39,574 nt of DNA from assembly GCF_013299175.1 (NCBI RefSeq), contig NZ_JAAFKF010000027.1:1-39574 (forward strand), written 5' to 3'. Made by a program: the position numbers and the translations under genes. Below, one piece after another: positions 21,336 to 29,616 of this stretch. The stretch comes from Sphaerotilus sp. GTDB lineage: Bacteria; Pseudomonadota; Gammaproteobacteria; Burkholderiales; Burkholderiaceae_C. Numbering within the stretch: position 1 is the stretch's first letter; the number at the start of each line of letters is the position of its first letter. The notes under the pieces are model-generated. The model ran no database searches. It saw nothing but the letters and a program-made list of their open reading frames with translations, and had not been told where the DNA came from.

Positions 21336-22335
21336 ACCCCTTCCGCCTGGTGCCTGATCGGTGCCACCCCCTGCGGCCGTGACCTGAAGCACCGGCCGCA
21401 CGCCACCAGCCCGGCCCTGTGCCGGGCTTCGTCCATCTGGCTGGATTGCCCGGCCATGCCGGGCTGTCTCTGCGCCGGACGCTGCAGGCGTGCCGACAGG
21501 TTCCACGCTGCGCCGGGTGGACGGCGCGGCGGGGGTTCTTTCGCGCTGGCTGTGGCGGCCGGCCGATGGCAGACCCCAGGCGTTCGACTCGGCTGCATCC
21601 CGCTGCACGCCACCAGCCCGGCCCCGTGCCGGGCTTCGTCCATCTGGCTGTGTCTGGTCTGGGCATGGCCGCCCTGTGCGCCGGCTGCATGGCCTGTGCC
21701 TGTGCCTGCCTGCAGGCTGGATGCCTTCCACCGTGCGCCGGGTGGCGGCGCGGCGGGGGTTTCTTTCGCGCTGGGTTTCCGCAGGCAGACGACGACTAGC
21801 ACCAAGAACACGAGGGGGCGCCCTTCTTTTCAGAAAACGGCCGTGGAACGTGGAATTGCCAGCGCCGGGCGGGTCATTCCACGGGAAAAGACGGAAGCAC
21901 CCTATACAAATCAACTACTTAGAAACTCATTACTTCTTTGTTACTTGTTGGGGAATGCTTGGGGGCAAAGTGTGGAATGCCCGGCCAGCCGGTCAGCGTC
22001 TGTCTGTCGATCAGGGGGTTATGCCGCCCCCCCGGGGGGTCTAGGTTCTTCCTGCGCCCCCCTAGTGCGGGTAATTCGGCCCCCGGTCATCCGCTGTTCA
22101 GCGGTACTTCCATAGGGGTTGTGCCGTACCGGGTCTTTCTGCTTGGTTCCTTCTGTCCAGTGGGCACCGGGCGTGCGCGAGCCGAAAACAGGCGCATTGC
22201 ATAGGGGTTCAGTCGGTTTGAACGATGCCCCAAGAACCCCTTCCCTGGTGCCCGTTCTCGCACCTGGACGGAAACGAGGCGCGAAGAAAAACCCCGGCCC
22301 GGCGCCCATGCCGTCGAGTGCAGTCGCCTGCGCAG
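21336..22335. other. Gene-free stretch after int with imperfect duplication
   Basis: I see no convincing gene in these 1,000 bp. The first half holds an imperfect two-copy repeat: a box starting GCACGCCACCAGCCCGGCC near 21399 recurs near 21604, and a box starting GCGCCGGGTGG near 21510 recurs near 21735. The part from about 21830 to 22000 is notably AT-richer. Near 22022 is a run CCCCCCCGGGGGG. AGGGGTTC (22203-22210) and GAACCCCT (22234-22241) form an 8-bp inverted repeat just before the large repeat array. Confidence 0.5.
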
Positions 22336-22339
22336 GATG

Positions 22340-23245
22340 TGAGCGGGTCGAGTTCCTGGCCAGCGCCTGCACGCTGCAGCCGGGTCGATCGGCTGGCCTG
22401 CCTGACCCCGTGGCCTTCCTCCTCGTGCTCGCCCGCGGCCGTCGATCCGGCGACCACGCCGACACCCAGCCCGGCCACCAGCACCACCTCGTGCATCCCG
22501 GCCAGCGCAGGCCACCGCCAGCACCCAGCCGCCCACGTCGGCGCGCTGGTCGAGTTCCTGGCCAGCGCCGGCACGCTGCAGCCCGGTCGATCGGCTGGCC
22601 GGGCTGATCCCATGGCTTTCTTCCTGGTGCTCGCCTGCGGCCCTCGATCCGGCGACCACGCCAGCACCCAGCCAGACCACCAGCACGACCTCGTGCAACC
22701 CGGCCAGCGCCGGCCACCACCAGCACCCCGCCGCCCACGTCGGCGCCCTGGTCGAGTTCCTGGCCGGCGCTGGCCCGCTGGCCGGTCTGGTCCCGCTCCA
22801 CGCTGCCCAGCCGCTGCAACTGCTGGATGTGCCCGGCACCGGGCGACCCCGAGGCCCTGCCCGTCGAGATCCTGGCCAGCGCCGGCACGCTGCAGCCGGG
22901 TCGATCGGCTGGCCTGCCTGATCCCGTGGCCTTCTTCTTGGTGCTCACCTTCGGCCGTCGATCCGGCGACCGCGCCGACACCCAGCCGGACCACCAGCAC
23001 CGCCTCGTGCCAACCGGCCAGCGCCGGCACGACCAGCACCCAGCCGCCCACGTCGGCGTGCCGGGCGAGTTCCTGGCCGGCGCTGACCTGCTGGCCGGTC
23101 TGCCTCCGCTCCACGCTGCCCGGCCGCTGCAACTGCTGGATGTGCCCAGCGCCGGGCGACCCCGAAGCCCTGCCCTTCGAGATCCTGGCCAGCGCCGGCA
23201 CGCTGCGGCATGGTCGATCGGCTGGCCGGGCTGGTCCCGTGGCTT
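22340..23245 (+). repeat. Modular repeat array, block 1
   Basis: Direct GC-rich repeats. The anchor GTCGATCGGCTGGCC starts at 22384, 22586, 22900 and 23213, that is, intervals of 202, 314 and 313 bp. The longer intervals contain an extra box around GCTGCAACTGCTGGATGTG (near 22813 and 23126). Each unit also has a box around CTCGATCCGGCGACCACG or CGTCGATCCGGCGACC and ends in CCCACGTCGGCG. Segment 22699-23147 recurs at 24601-25049 with about four differences. Block 1 stops about 25 bp before hicA. Confidence 0.85.
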
Positions 23246-23251
23246 GACTCA

Positions 23252-23268
23252 GTGGTTATAGTAACCAC
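23252..23268. promoter_or_regulatory. Likely HicB operator upstream of hicA
   Basis: GTGGTTA TAG TAACCAC is a perfect 7-bp inverted repeat ending one base before the hicA start. HicB antitoxins repress their own operon by binding such palindromes through the C-terminal ribbon-helix-helix domain. Confidence 0.65.
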
Positions 23269-23269
23269 C

Positions 23270-23455
23270 ATGAACAGCCGGCAAATCATCAAGCAACTGG
23301 AGGCGGACGGCTGGCTTCTGGCACGGGTCAAGGGTTCACACCACCAGTTCAAGCACCCGACCAAGCCCGGCTTGGTGACAGTCAAACACCCCGATGGCGA
23401 CATCCCCGCCGGCACGTTGAACAGCATCCAGAAGCAAGCCGGCTGGAAGAAGTGA
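23270..23455 (+). CDS. hicA: HicA mRNA-interferase toxin
   Basis: Toxin of 61 residues with the double-stranded-RNA-binding-like fold of HicA, which cleaves mRNA. The start MNSRQIIKQLEADGWLL and the catalytic-His region RVKGSHHQFKHP are classic, and the end reads LNSIQKQAGWKK. A longer in-frame start (23210) would lie inside the repeat array and add residues unlike HicA, so ATG 23270 is preferred. hicB follows with 11 bp between stop and its ATG. The pair is squeezed between two blocks of the island's repeat array. Confidence 0.94.
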   Translation: MNSRQIIKQLEADGWLLARVKGSHHQFKHPTKPGLVTVKHPDGDIPAGTLNSIQKQAGWKK

Positions 23456-23466
23456 AGGAATCGACG

Positions 23467-23859
23467 ATGCGTTTCCCTGTGGTTCTGCACACTGACGACG
23501 GCACGCGCTACGGCGTGACGGTCCCCGATCTGCCCGGCTGCTTCTCTGGGGGTGACACCTTCGATGCGGCAATGGACAGCGCGGCCGAAGCGATCGACCT
23601 GCACCTAGAAGGGTTGACCGAGGATGGCCACGATGTGCCGACCCCGCAACCGATCGGCCACCACCAGAAGACCCCGGACTATGCGGGCGGCGTGTGGGCA
23701 CTGGTGGAAGTGGACGTGACCCGGTTCGAGGGCAAGGCGGAAAAGGTCAACATCACATTGCCCCGGCGCCTGCTGGCCCGCATCGACGAATACGCCCGAT
23801 CGCACGGCGCGTCCCGAAGCGGCTTCCTGGCTGAAGCGGCGCGGCAAGCGATGCGCTGA
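23467..23859 (+). CDS. hicB: HicB antitoxin with ribbon-helix-helix C-terminus
   Basis: Antitoxin of 130 residues that binds and neutralises HicA and represses the operon. The N-terminal partial RNase-H-like domain reads MRFPVVLHTDDGTRYGVTVP then LPGCFSGGDTFDAAMDSAAE. The C-terminal part VNITLPRRLLARIDEYARSH with SRSGFLAEAARQAMR is a ribbon-helix-helix DNA-binding domain. ATG 23467 follows an AAGGAA site; an in-frame GTG at 23452 overlapping hicA is a less likely start. Array block 2 begins only about 5 bp after the stop. Confidence 0.93.
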   Translation: MRFPVVLHTDDGTRYGVTVPDLPGCFSGGDTFDAAMDSAAEAIDLHLEGLTEDGHDVPTPQPIGHHQKTPDYAGGVWALVEVDVTRFEGKAEKVNITLPRRLLARIDEYARSHGASRSGFLAEAARQAMR

Positions 23860-24154
23860 GGCTGGCACGTCGGCGCGCTGGCCGAACTGGTCACGCTCCA
23901 CGCTGCCCGGCCGCTGCAACTGCTGGATGTGCCCGGCACCGGGCGACCCCGCGGCCCTGCCCGTCGAGTTCCTGGCCAGCGTCAGCACGCTGCAGCACGG
24001 TCGATCTGCTGGCCCGGCTGATCCCGTGGCCTTCGGCCCTCGATCCGGCGACCGCGCCGACACCCAGCCCGGCCACCAGCGCCACCTCGTGCATCCCGGC
24101 CACCACCAGCACCCAGCCGCCCACGTCGGCGAGCTGGTCGAGTTCCTGGCCGGT

Positions 24155-24615
24155 GCTGGCCTGCTGGCCGGTCTGCCTCCGCTCCACGCTGCCCGGCCGC
24201 TGCAACTGCTGGATGTGCCCGGCACCGGGCAACCCCGAGGCCCTGCCCTTCGACATCCTGGCCAGCGTCTGCACGCTGCAGCCCGGTCGATCGGCTGGCC
24301 GGGCTGATCCCGTGGCCTTCGTCCCGGTGCTCGCCTGCGGCCGTCGATCCTGCGACCACGCCAGCACCCAGCCGGACCACCAGCACAACCTCGTGCAACC
24401 CGGCCAGCGCCGACACCACCAGCACCCAGCCCGGCCACGTCGGCGAGCTGGTCGAGTTCCTGGCCAGCGTCAGCACGCTGCAGCACGGTCGATCGGCTGG
24501 CCTGCCTGATCCCGTGGCCTTCGTCCCGGTGCTCGCCTGCGGCCGTCGATCCGGCGACCACGCCAACACCCAGCCCGGCCACCAGCACCACCTCGTGCAT
24601 CCCGGCCAGCGCCGG
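24155..24615 (+). repeat. 461-bp duplicated segment, copy A
   Basis: Identical by eye over 461 bp to 24984-25444 (offset 829). It spans two array units. Perfect identity over this length indicates a very recent duplication or gene conversion inside block 2. Confidence 0.85.
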
Positions 24616-24983
24616 CCACCACCAGCACCCCGCCGCCCACGTCGGCGCCCTGGTCGAGTTCCTGGCCGGCGCTGGCCCGCTGGCCGGTCTGGTCCCGCTC
24701 CACGCTGCCCAGCCGCTGCAACTGCTGGATGTGCCCGGCACCGGGCGACCCCGAGGCCCTGCCCGTCGAGATCCTGTCCAGCGCCGGCACGCTGCAGCCG
24801 GGTCGATCGGCTGGCCTGCCTGATCCCGTGGCCTTCTTTTTGGTGCTCACCTTCGGCCGTCGATCCGGCGACCGCGCCGACACCCAGCCGGACCACCAGC
24901 ACCGCCTCGTGCCAACCGGCCAGCGCCGACACGACCAGCACCCAGCCGCCCACGTCGGCGTGCCGGGCGAGTTCCTGGCCGGC

Positions 24984-25444
24984 GCTGGCCTGCTGGCCGG
25001 TCTGCCTCCGCTCCACGCTGCCCGGCCGCTGCAACTGCTGGATGTGCCCGGCACCGGGCAACCCCGAGGCCCTGCCCTTCGACATCCTGGCCAGCGTCTG
25101 CACGCTGCAGCCCGGTCGATCGGCTGGCCGGGCTGATCCCGTGGCCTTCGTCCCGGTGCTCGCCTGCGGCCGTCGATCCTGCGACCACGCCAGCACCCAG
25201 CCGGACCACCAGCACAACCTCGTGCAACCCGGCCAGCGCCGACACCACCAGCACCCAGCCCGGCCACGTCGGCGAGCTGGTCGAGTTCCTGGCCAGCGTC
25301 AGCACGCTGCAGCACGGTCGATCGGCTGGCCTGCCTGATCCCGTGGCCTTCGTCCCGGTGCTCGCCTGCGGCCGTCGATCCGGCGACCACGCCAACACCC
25401 AGCCCGGCCACCAGCACCACCTCGTGCATCCCGGCCAGCGCCGG
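24984..25444 (+). repeat. 461-bp duplicated segment, copy B
   Basis: Second copy of 24155-24615. After its end the two copies diverge at once (CCGGCCACC versus CCGGCACGC), marking a recombination junction in a unit. Confidence 0.85.
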
Positions 25445-25632
25445 CACGCTGCAGCCGGGTCGATCGGCTGGCCGGGCTGATCCCATGGCCTTCTTCCTGG
25501 TGCTCGCCTGTGGCCGTCGATCCTGCGACCACGCCGACACCCAGCCCGGCCACGTCGGCGCCGGGCGAGATCCTGGCCGGCATCCCTCTTCAGGGGGATT
25601 GCATCCCGGCCAGTGCCGGCACGCTGCGGCAT

Positions 25633-26005
25633 GGTCGATCGGCTGGCCTGCCTGATCCCGTGGCCTTCGTCCCGGTGCTCGCCTGCGGCCGTCGATCCGG
25701 CGACCACGCCAACACCCAGCCCGGCCACCAGCACCACCTCGTGCATCCCGGCCAGCGCAGGCCACCGCCAGCACCCAGCCGCCCACGTCGGCGCGCTGGT
25801 CGAGTTCCTGGCCGGCCAGACCGGTCGATCTGCTGGCCCGGCTGGTCCCGTGGCCTTCGGCCTGGTGCTCGCCTGCGGCCCTCGATCCCGGCGACCACGC
25901 CGACACCCAGCCCGGCCACCAGCACCACCTCGTGCCACCCGGCCAGCGCCGGCACGACCAGCACCCAGCCGCCCACGTCGGCGTGCCGGGCGAGTTCCTG
26001 GCCGG
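25633..26005 (+). repeat. 373-bp duplicated segment, copy A
   Basis: Matches 26321-26693 (offset 688) with about four single-base differences. It contains the variant unit with the shortened join GGCCGGCCAGACCGGTCGAT. Confidence 0.8.
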
Positions 26006-26320
26006 TCTGGTCCCGCTCCACGCTGCCCGGCCGCCGCAACTGCTGGATGTGCCCGGCACCGGGCGACCCCGCGGCCCTGCCCGTCGAGATCCTGGCCAGC
26101 GCCGGCACGCTGCAGCGCAGTCGATCGGCTGGCCGGTCTGGTCCCGTGGCCCTCTTCCTGGCGCCCACCTGCGGCCGTCGATCCTGCGACCACGCCAGCA
26201 CCCAGCCGGACCACCAGCACAACCTCGTGCAACCCGGCCAGCGCCGACACCACCAGCACCCAGCCCGGCCACGTCGGCGAGCTGGTCGAGTTCCTGGCCA
26301 GCGTCAGCACGCTGCAGCAC

Positions 26321-26693
26321 GGTCGATCGGCTGGCCTGCCTGATCCCGTGGCCTTCGTCCCGGTGCTCGCCTGCGGCCGTCGATCCTGCGACCACGCCAA
26401 CACCCAGCCCGGCCACCAGCACCACCTCGTGCATCCCGGCCAGCGCAGGCCACCACCAGCACCCAGCCGCCCACGTCGGCGAGCTGGTCGAGTTCCTGGC
26501 CGGCCAGACCGGTCGATCTGCTGGCCCGGCTGGTCCCGTGGCCTTCGGCCTGGTGCTCGCCTGCGGCCCTCGATCCCGGCGACCACGCCAACACCCAGCC
26601 CGGCCACCAGCACCACCTCGTGCCACCCGGCCAGCGCCGGCACGACCAGCACCCAGCCGCCCACGTCGGCGTGCCGGGCGAGTTCCTGGCCGG
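26321..26693 (+). repeat. 373-bp duplicated segment, copy B
   Basis: Second copy of 25633-26005; the copies part company directly after TTCCTGGCCGG. Confidence 0.8.
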
Positions 26694-27101
26694 CGCTGGC
26701 CGGTCTGGTCCCGCTCCACGCTGCCCGGCCGCTGCAACTGCTGGATGTGCCCAGTGCCGGGCGACCCCGAAGCCCTGCCCTTCGAGATTCTGGCCAGCGC
26801 CGGCACGCTGCAGCCCGGTCGATCGGCTGGCCGGGCTGATCCCATGGCCTTCTTCCTGGTGCTCGCCTGTGGCTGTCGATCCTGCGACCGCGCCGACACC
26901 AAGCCGGACCACCAGCACCGCCTCGTGCCACCCAGCCAGCGCCGGCACCACCAGCACCCAGCCCGGCCACGTCGGCGCCCTGGTCGAGTGCATGGCCGGC
27001 TACCATCTGGGTCTGTCACGGATAGGCCCGCGAACCGAAGAGCGGGTTTCCTCACCCGCCTGCCGTGGCACCCTGAATGAGGCTGCGTAGAGGTACGCAC
27101 C

Positions 27102-27896
27102 ATGAACGAAACGATCGGTCTTGATGTGCTGGCAATGCTGGCCGATGAAGTGCCGGATGCACCGCGCCTGCGGGACTTGATGAGCCTGCAGCGGCTGGCC
27201 GATCTGCTACCCCTGGCAGTGTGGCACCGTGGCGATTTGACGCCAGTAAGGGCGGGAACTGTCGTTGTTCGCGCACTGCTGGGGGAAGACAAGTACGCCG
27301 GTAGCGCACCGTCGAGACTGCCCCTGTACGTGGTCGAAAGCTGGGGTGTGCGAGAACTGGGCGATCAAGAGCGCGGGCCGCTGCGGAGAGACGTGCAGGA
27401 ATATCACTTTGACATGGCATTCCACCGCGCAGGACACCCCGAGTTACCGGAACCACCAAGAAATCAGGTGTCGCAACGGACTGAGGCCCTTTTGCGCTTG
27501 GTTAGGTGGCGCCCTGTGGATTTGTCGATGGTTGATGACCCGTCGTTAGATGGCCGCTCATGGGATGGCGTCTACATGGTGCGAGAGGATGCCTTCAAGG
27601 CGTTCGGCCTGTCCGATCCCGCACCCTCACATGCACCGCCGATCCCGGCGCCCGCTGTCGTCCAGTCCGAGCCGGTCCCCGCAGTCGTGTTGAAACCCAC
27701 CAAGAAGCCGGGCGACGATTGGACGCCTGCGGACTATGCCGAGTTGCTGCGCCAGTACGAAAGCCTGACCACCGGGAAGGGCGCCATGAAAGGCGAGTCT
27801 GCACGGGACGCACTTGGGAAAGCGTGGTCCTACGCGCCGAACTCCATCAAGCCCTTCTTGACCACTGCCCGCAAGCAGCGCACCCCCACCACCTGA
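27102..27896 (+). CDS. Island hypothetical protein
   Basis: Protein of 264 residues that I do not recognise. The first roughly 165 residues look globular (IGLDVLAMLADEVPDAPRL, TVVVRALLGEDKYAGS, VESWGVRELGDQERG). A Pro/Ala-rich linker (about 167-200) leads to a small C-terminal domain, DDWTPADYAELLRQYESL then GKAWSYAPNSIKPFLTTARK. That domain looks helical and might bind nucleic acid. ATG 27102 is preceded by AGAGG. Base use is less extreme than in the array just upstream, which supports a real gene. Upstream, GCGGGT/ACCCGC (27042-27059) forms a small hairpin. It is the first gene after array block 2. Confidence 0.7.
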   Translation: MNETIGLDVLAMLADEVPDAPRLRDLMSLQRLADLLPLAVWHRGDLTPVRAGTVVVRALLGEDKYAGSAPSRLPLYVVESWGVRELGDQERGPLRRDVQEYHFDMAFHRAGHPELPEPPRNQVSQRTEALLRLVRWRPVDLSMVDDPSLDGRSWDGVYMVREDAFKAFGLSDPAPSHAPPIPAPAVVQSEPVPAVVLKPTKKPGDDWTPADYAELLRQYESLTTGKGAMKGESARDALGKAWSYAPNSIKPFLTTARKQRTPTT

Positions 27897-27900
27897 CGGG

Positions 27901-27940
27901 CTATCCCCTATCTATCCCCGTATCCGCTGGCGGGATAGGG
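27901..27940. promoter_or_regulatory. Possible operator between 27897 and alpA
   Basis: CTATCCCC occurs twice (27901-27908, 27912-27919) and its complement GGGATAG at 27932-27938. The inverted arrangement about 60 bp before the AlpA-like gene suggests a binding site for a phage-type regulator. Confidence 0.35.
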
Positions 27941-27997
27941 TCGAGTCGTTGAACAGTTCACTCCATCGCAACGACGCACAACGATGGAAGCAAAGCC

Positions 27998-28252
27998 GTG
28001 CAACTGGTCACCAACACCCCCCCGCAAGCCACCGCCACCCCTGCCCCCACCGAGGCAAAGCCGGATCGCCTGATCCGCCTGGCTGAAGTCGAAACCCTCA
28101 CCGGGCTGAAGAAGTCATCCCTCTACAGCCTCACCCGCGCCGGCAAGTTCGTGAAGCCAATCCGGCTTTCGTCCCGCTGCACCGCCTGGTCCCTGAATTC
28201 TGTTCAGGCGTGGATTCAAGCCCGGATCACCGAAGCCGAGGCGCAGCAATGA
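27998..28252 (+). CDS. AlpA-family excisionase/activator
   Basis: Small DNA-binding protein of 84 residues. After a flexible N-terminus the AlpA-type winged HTH reads LIRLAEVETLTGLKKSSLYS, then LTRAGKFVKPIRLSSRCTAW and a final helix NSVQAWIQARI. Relatives act as excisionase or as activators of the integrase gene in P4-like elements and CP4-57. The start is GTG 27998; ATG 27984 upstream is in another frame. Its stop overlaps the next gene's start by 4 nt (ATGA), which begins a translationally coupled run. Confidence 0.85.
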   Translation: MQLVTNTPPQATATPAPTEAKPDRLIRLAEVETLTGLKKSSLYSLTRAGKFVKPIRLSSRCTAWSLNSVQAWIQARITEAEAQQ

Positions 28253-28683
28253 ACCCGTGCCACCTGACCCACGACGCGCAGGCGTCTGCACTGGCCGAAT
28301 GGGGGCGCGGCGGTTCGTTTCGCTGCGTGGCCTGCGGCGAGGAACGCGCCGATGCCGTGCCGGCGCTGGCCGTGCCTACGTCGTTCCCTGGCTTCGCGCT
28401 GGCCGCCTGTGGCGCCTGTGCGCGTCGTCTGCGCCAGTCGGCGGGATACCGGCGCCAGACTGCCGAGAATGCCCGCACCGCTGGCGAGCGGGCGGTTTGT
28501 CAACGGGCGGCGGATCTGGTGGGCGTGAGCGGATCGGCATTGACCGAGGCACTGCACAGCGTGGCCACCAGACACGAGCGCACCGCCGAGTCTTACCGCC
28601 TGGTGGATTCCATGCTCGGAGTGCCTGCGGGATCGGTGGAAGGTGCGATGAATTCCGTTCTGAACTGCGGGGTCAAACAATGA
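28249..28683 (+). CDS. Island hypothetical protein with Cys pairs
   Basis: Protein of 144 residues, no family recognised. It has FRCVACGEE near residue 25 and AACGACARRLRQ near residue 50, together a plausible four-Cys zinc site. The rest looks helical (AVCQRAADLVGVSGSALTEA, ESYRLVDSMLGVPAGSVEGA). It overlaps alpA by 4 nt. A small zinc protein in an island regulatory cluster could bind DNA or a partner protein, but that is inference only. Confidence 0.65.
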   Translation: MNPCHLTHDAQASALAEWGRGGSFRCVACGEERADAVPALAVPTSFPGFALAACGACARRLRQSAGYRRQTAENARTAGERAVCQRAADLVGVSGSALTEALHSVATRHERTAESYRLVDSMLGVPAGSVEGAMNSVLNCGVKQ

Positions 28684-28961
28684 CCGACTGCCCAAATCGG
28701 AAATATGCGGATGAATGCGGACAGATACGGCGTGACCGTGCTACGCTTGTCGCAGGTGCTCGAAACACCTCAGACAATGCGGATAGCCGCCCCGACAGTG
28801 CGGCTTTGTCATGCCCGAATCACAGATTTAGGGCTGGCGGTTGCGCACGTTCGCAAGGCGTGCGGCACGACGTTGTCAGTGTTTCGAACAGCCGCCAGCC
28901 CACCCGCAAGCCCGTCGAAAGGTCAGCGAGTGGTTCAGAAGCTCGCAACGGAGCCGAGAGC
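28684..28961 (+). ncRNA. Structured untranslated region, possible immunity or leader RNA
   Basis: 278 bp without a convincing gene but rich in hairpins. AGGTG/CACCT lies at 28754-28770. GACAA, AGCCGC, GCGGCT and TTGTC form a nested stem at 28772-28810, followed by few T. A perfect 10-bp outer pair GGGCTGGCGG/CCGCCAGCCC (28831-28840 with 28892-28901) encloses TTGCG/CGCAA. The AGCCGC...GCGGCTTT hairpin and a preceding CCGTG...GCTTGT stretch also occur before the antirepressor gene (36190-36301). In phage P4 a small RNA near the replication operon sets immunity; this could be of that kind. Confidence 0.4.
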
Positions 28962-29294
28962 ATGACCACGACCCCCCACGCCGCACCAAGCGGCGACCAC
29001 GCCCACGCACTGCCCACCAGTGCCACCCCCACCGCCCCCGACGCCGAAGAACGCCTGGCCGGCCTTGTCATCTTGATGGGTGACATTGCCGCAAGCATCG
29101 CAGGCGTTCGCGCCCTGGTGCGTGACCTCGAAACCCTGCAACCCGGACACGGGCACGTCATCGGCGACGCGCTGGCCGTGGCCGGCTTCCTGGCTGAGTT
29201 CGGCGCCAAGTACGGCGCAGGCAAACCGTCGTGTGAAGACGCGGCGGAGCTGATGTTGTCGGATCGCGCCATGCGTGCGGGGGTGGGAGCATGA
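28962..29294 (+). CDS. Small island protein, function unknown
   Basis: Protein of 110 residues. A Thr/Pro/Ala-rich start is followed by a helical part LAGLVILMGDIAASIAGVRA, then IGDALAVAGFLAEFGAKYGA and ELMLSDRAMRAG. No family is recognised. ATG 28962 is preceded by GGAGCCGAG. A longer frame upstream covers the folded RNA region and was not used. It overlaps the next gene by 4 nt. Confidence 0.62.
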   Translation: MTTTPHAAPSGDHAHALPTSATPTAPDAEERLAGLVILMGDIAASIAGVRALVRDLETLQPGHGHVIGDALAVAGFLAEFGAKYGAGKPSCEDAAELMLSDRAMRAGVGA

Positions 29295-29518
29295 ACACCA
29301 CCCCGACCACCGAAGCGGCCCGCCTCTGCGGCGAGCTGGTCACGCTGCTGACCTGTGCCCGTGAACACGCCAAGTCCCCCGAGGACTTCGCACAGTTCCA
29401 CGTCGGCAACCTCGTGAGCTGCGCTGCAGACCACGCGGACGCCCTCTATGACCTGCTGTTGCAGGCTGCACGCCCGGCGATCGGTGCGCAGCAATCGAGC
29501 GAAGGCGGCGCAGCATGA
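29291..29518 (+). CDS. Small helical island protein
   Basis: Protein of 75 residues, mostly helical (EAARLCGELVTLLTCAREHA, LVSCAADHADALYDLLLQAA). Its composition resembles short proteins of phage early regions, but I recognise no family. Start and stop both overlap neighbours in ATGA, so it is translated as part of a coupled chain. Confidence 0.6.
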   Translation: MNTTPTTEAARLCGELVTLLTCAREHAKSPEDFAQFHVGNLVSCAADHADALYDLLLQAARPAIGAQQSSEGGAA

Positions 29519-29616
29519 ACACGATCACCCGCCTGTTCTTCCCCGCTGCGCTGCGTCGTCTGGCGCTGCGTGAGCGTGCCTTTCGTGTCATCGCCAGCGA
29601 TCGGGGGGCACGATGA
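29515..29616 (+). CDS. Very small basic peptide (33 residues)
   Basis: Starts in the ATGA that ends the previous gene and stops in the ATGA that starts the next one. The peptide MNTITRLFFPAALRRLALRE and onward is strongly basic and amphipathic, with eight Arg in 33 residues. The exact fit between two 4-nt overlaps supports translation. The product may be a true micro-protein or only a coupling device. Confidence 0.5.
   Translation: MNTITRLFFPAALRRLALRERAFRVIASDRGAR

Larger units (their letters stand above)
23865..26999 (+). repeat. Modular repeat array, block 2
   Basis: Direct repeats continuing the same module. The anchor GTCGATC(G/T)GCTGGC starts at 24000, 24286, 24488, 24802, 25115, 25317, 25459, 25634, 25824, 26120, 26322, 26512 and 26818. 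Several intervals are exactly 202 or 313-314 bp; others (142, 175, 190, 286, 296, 306) are deletion variants. Box GCTGCAACTGCTGGATGTG occurs about five times here, plus a variant with GCCGCAACTG near 26034. Some units carry CAGCCCGG and CCGGGCTG (e.g. 24279-24306), an 8-bp inverted repeat around the anchor. Long frames are open on both strands because stop codons are rare at this GC, but the same box is read in different frames, so I annotate no gene. Confidence 0.88.

Noticed and set aside
21456..22115. Genes between int and the array
   Set aside because: Several overlapping frames are open, but none has family motifs, a clear ribosome site or a codon pattern like the neighbours; the duplicated DNA is read in different frames.
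22225..23247. 340-residue plus-strand protein ahead of hicA
   Set aside because: Lies in the array, shows low-complexity Pro/Arg/Ala composition and runs into the hicA region; no ribosome site or family signal.
23244..23262. TTGACT/TATAGT as a hicAB promoter
   Set aside because: The two boxes are only 7 bp apart, far from the 16-18 bp needed; only the inverted repeat was kept.
22340..26999. CRISPR array
   Set aside because: Units are 200-300 bp with nearly no unique spacers; no short palindromic repeat with regular unique spacers and no cas genes.
24847..27006. 719-residue minus-strand protein
   Set aside because: Another frame of the same array with the same frame-shifting problem and no start site of quality.
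24470..27292. Giant 940-residue repeat protein on the minus strand
   Set aside because: The same DNA boxes are read in three frames along it, and equally long frames exist on both strands; this is open sequence due to high GC.
28257..29294. 345-residue reading of the frame upstream of 28962
   Set aside because: It would overlap the 28249 gene in another frame and the folded region; the ATG at 28962 with GGAGCCGAG is better and gives a compact protein.
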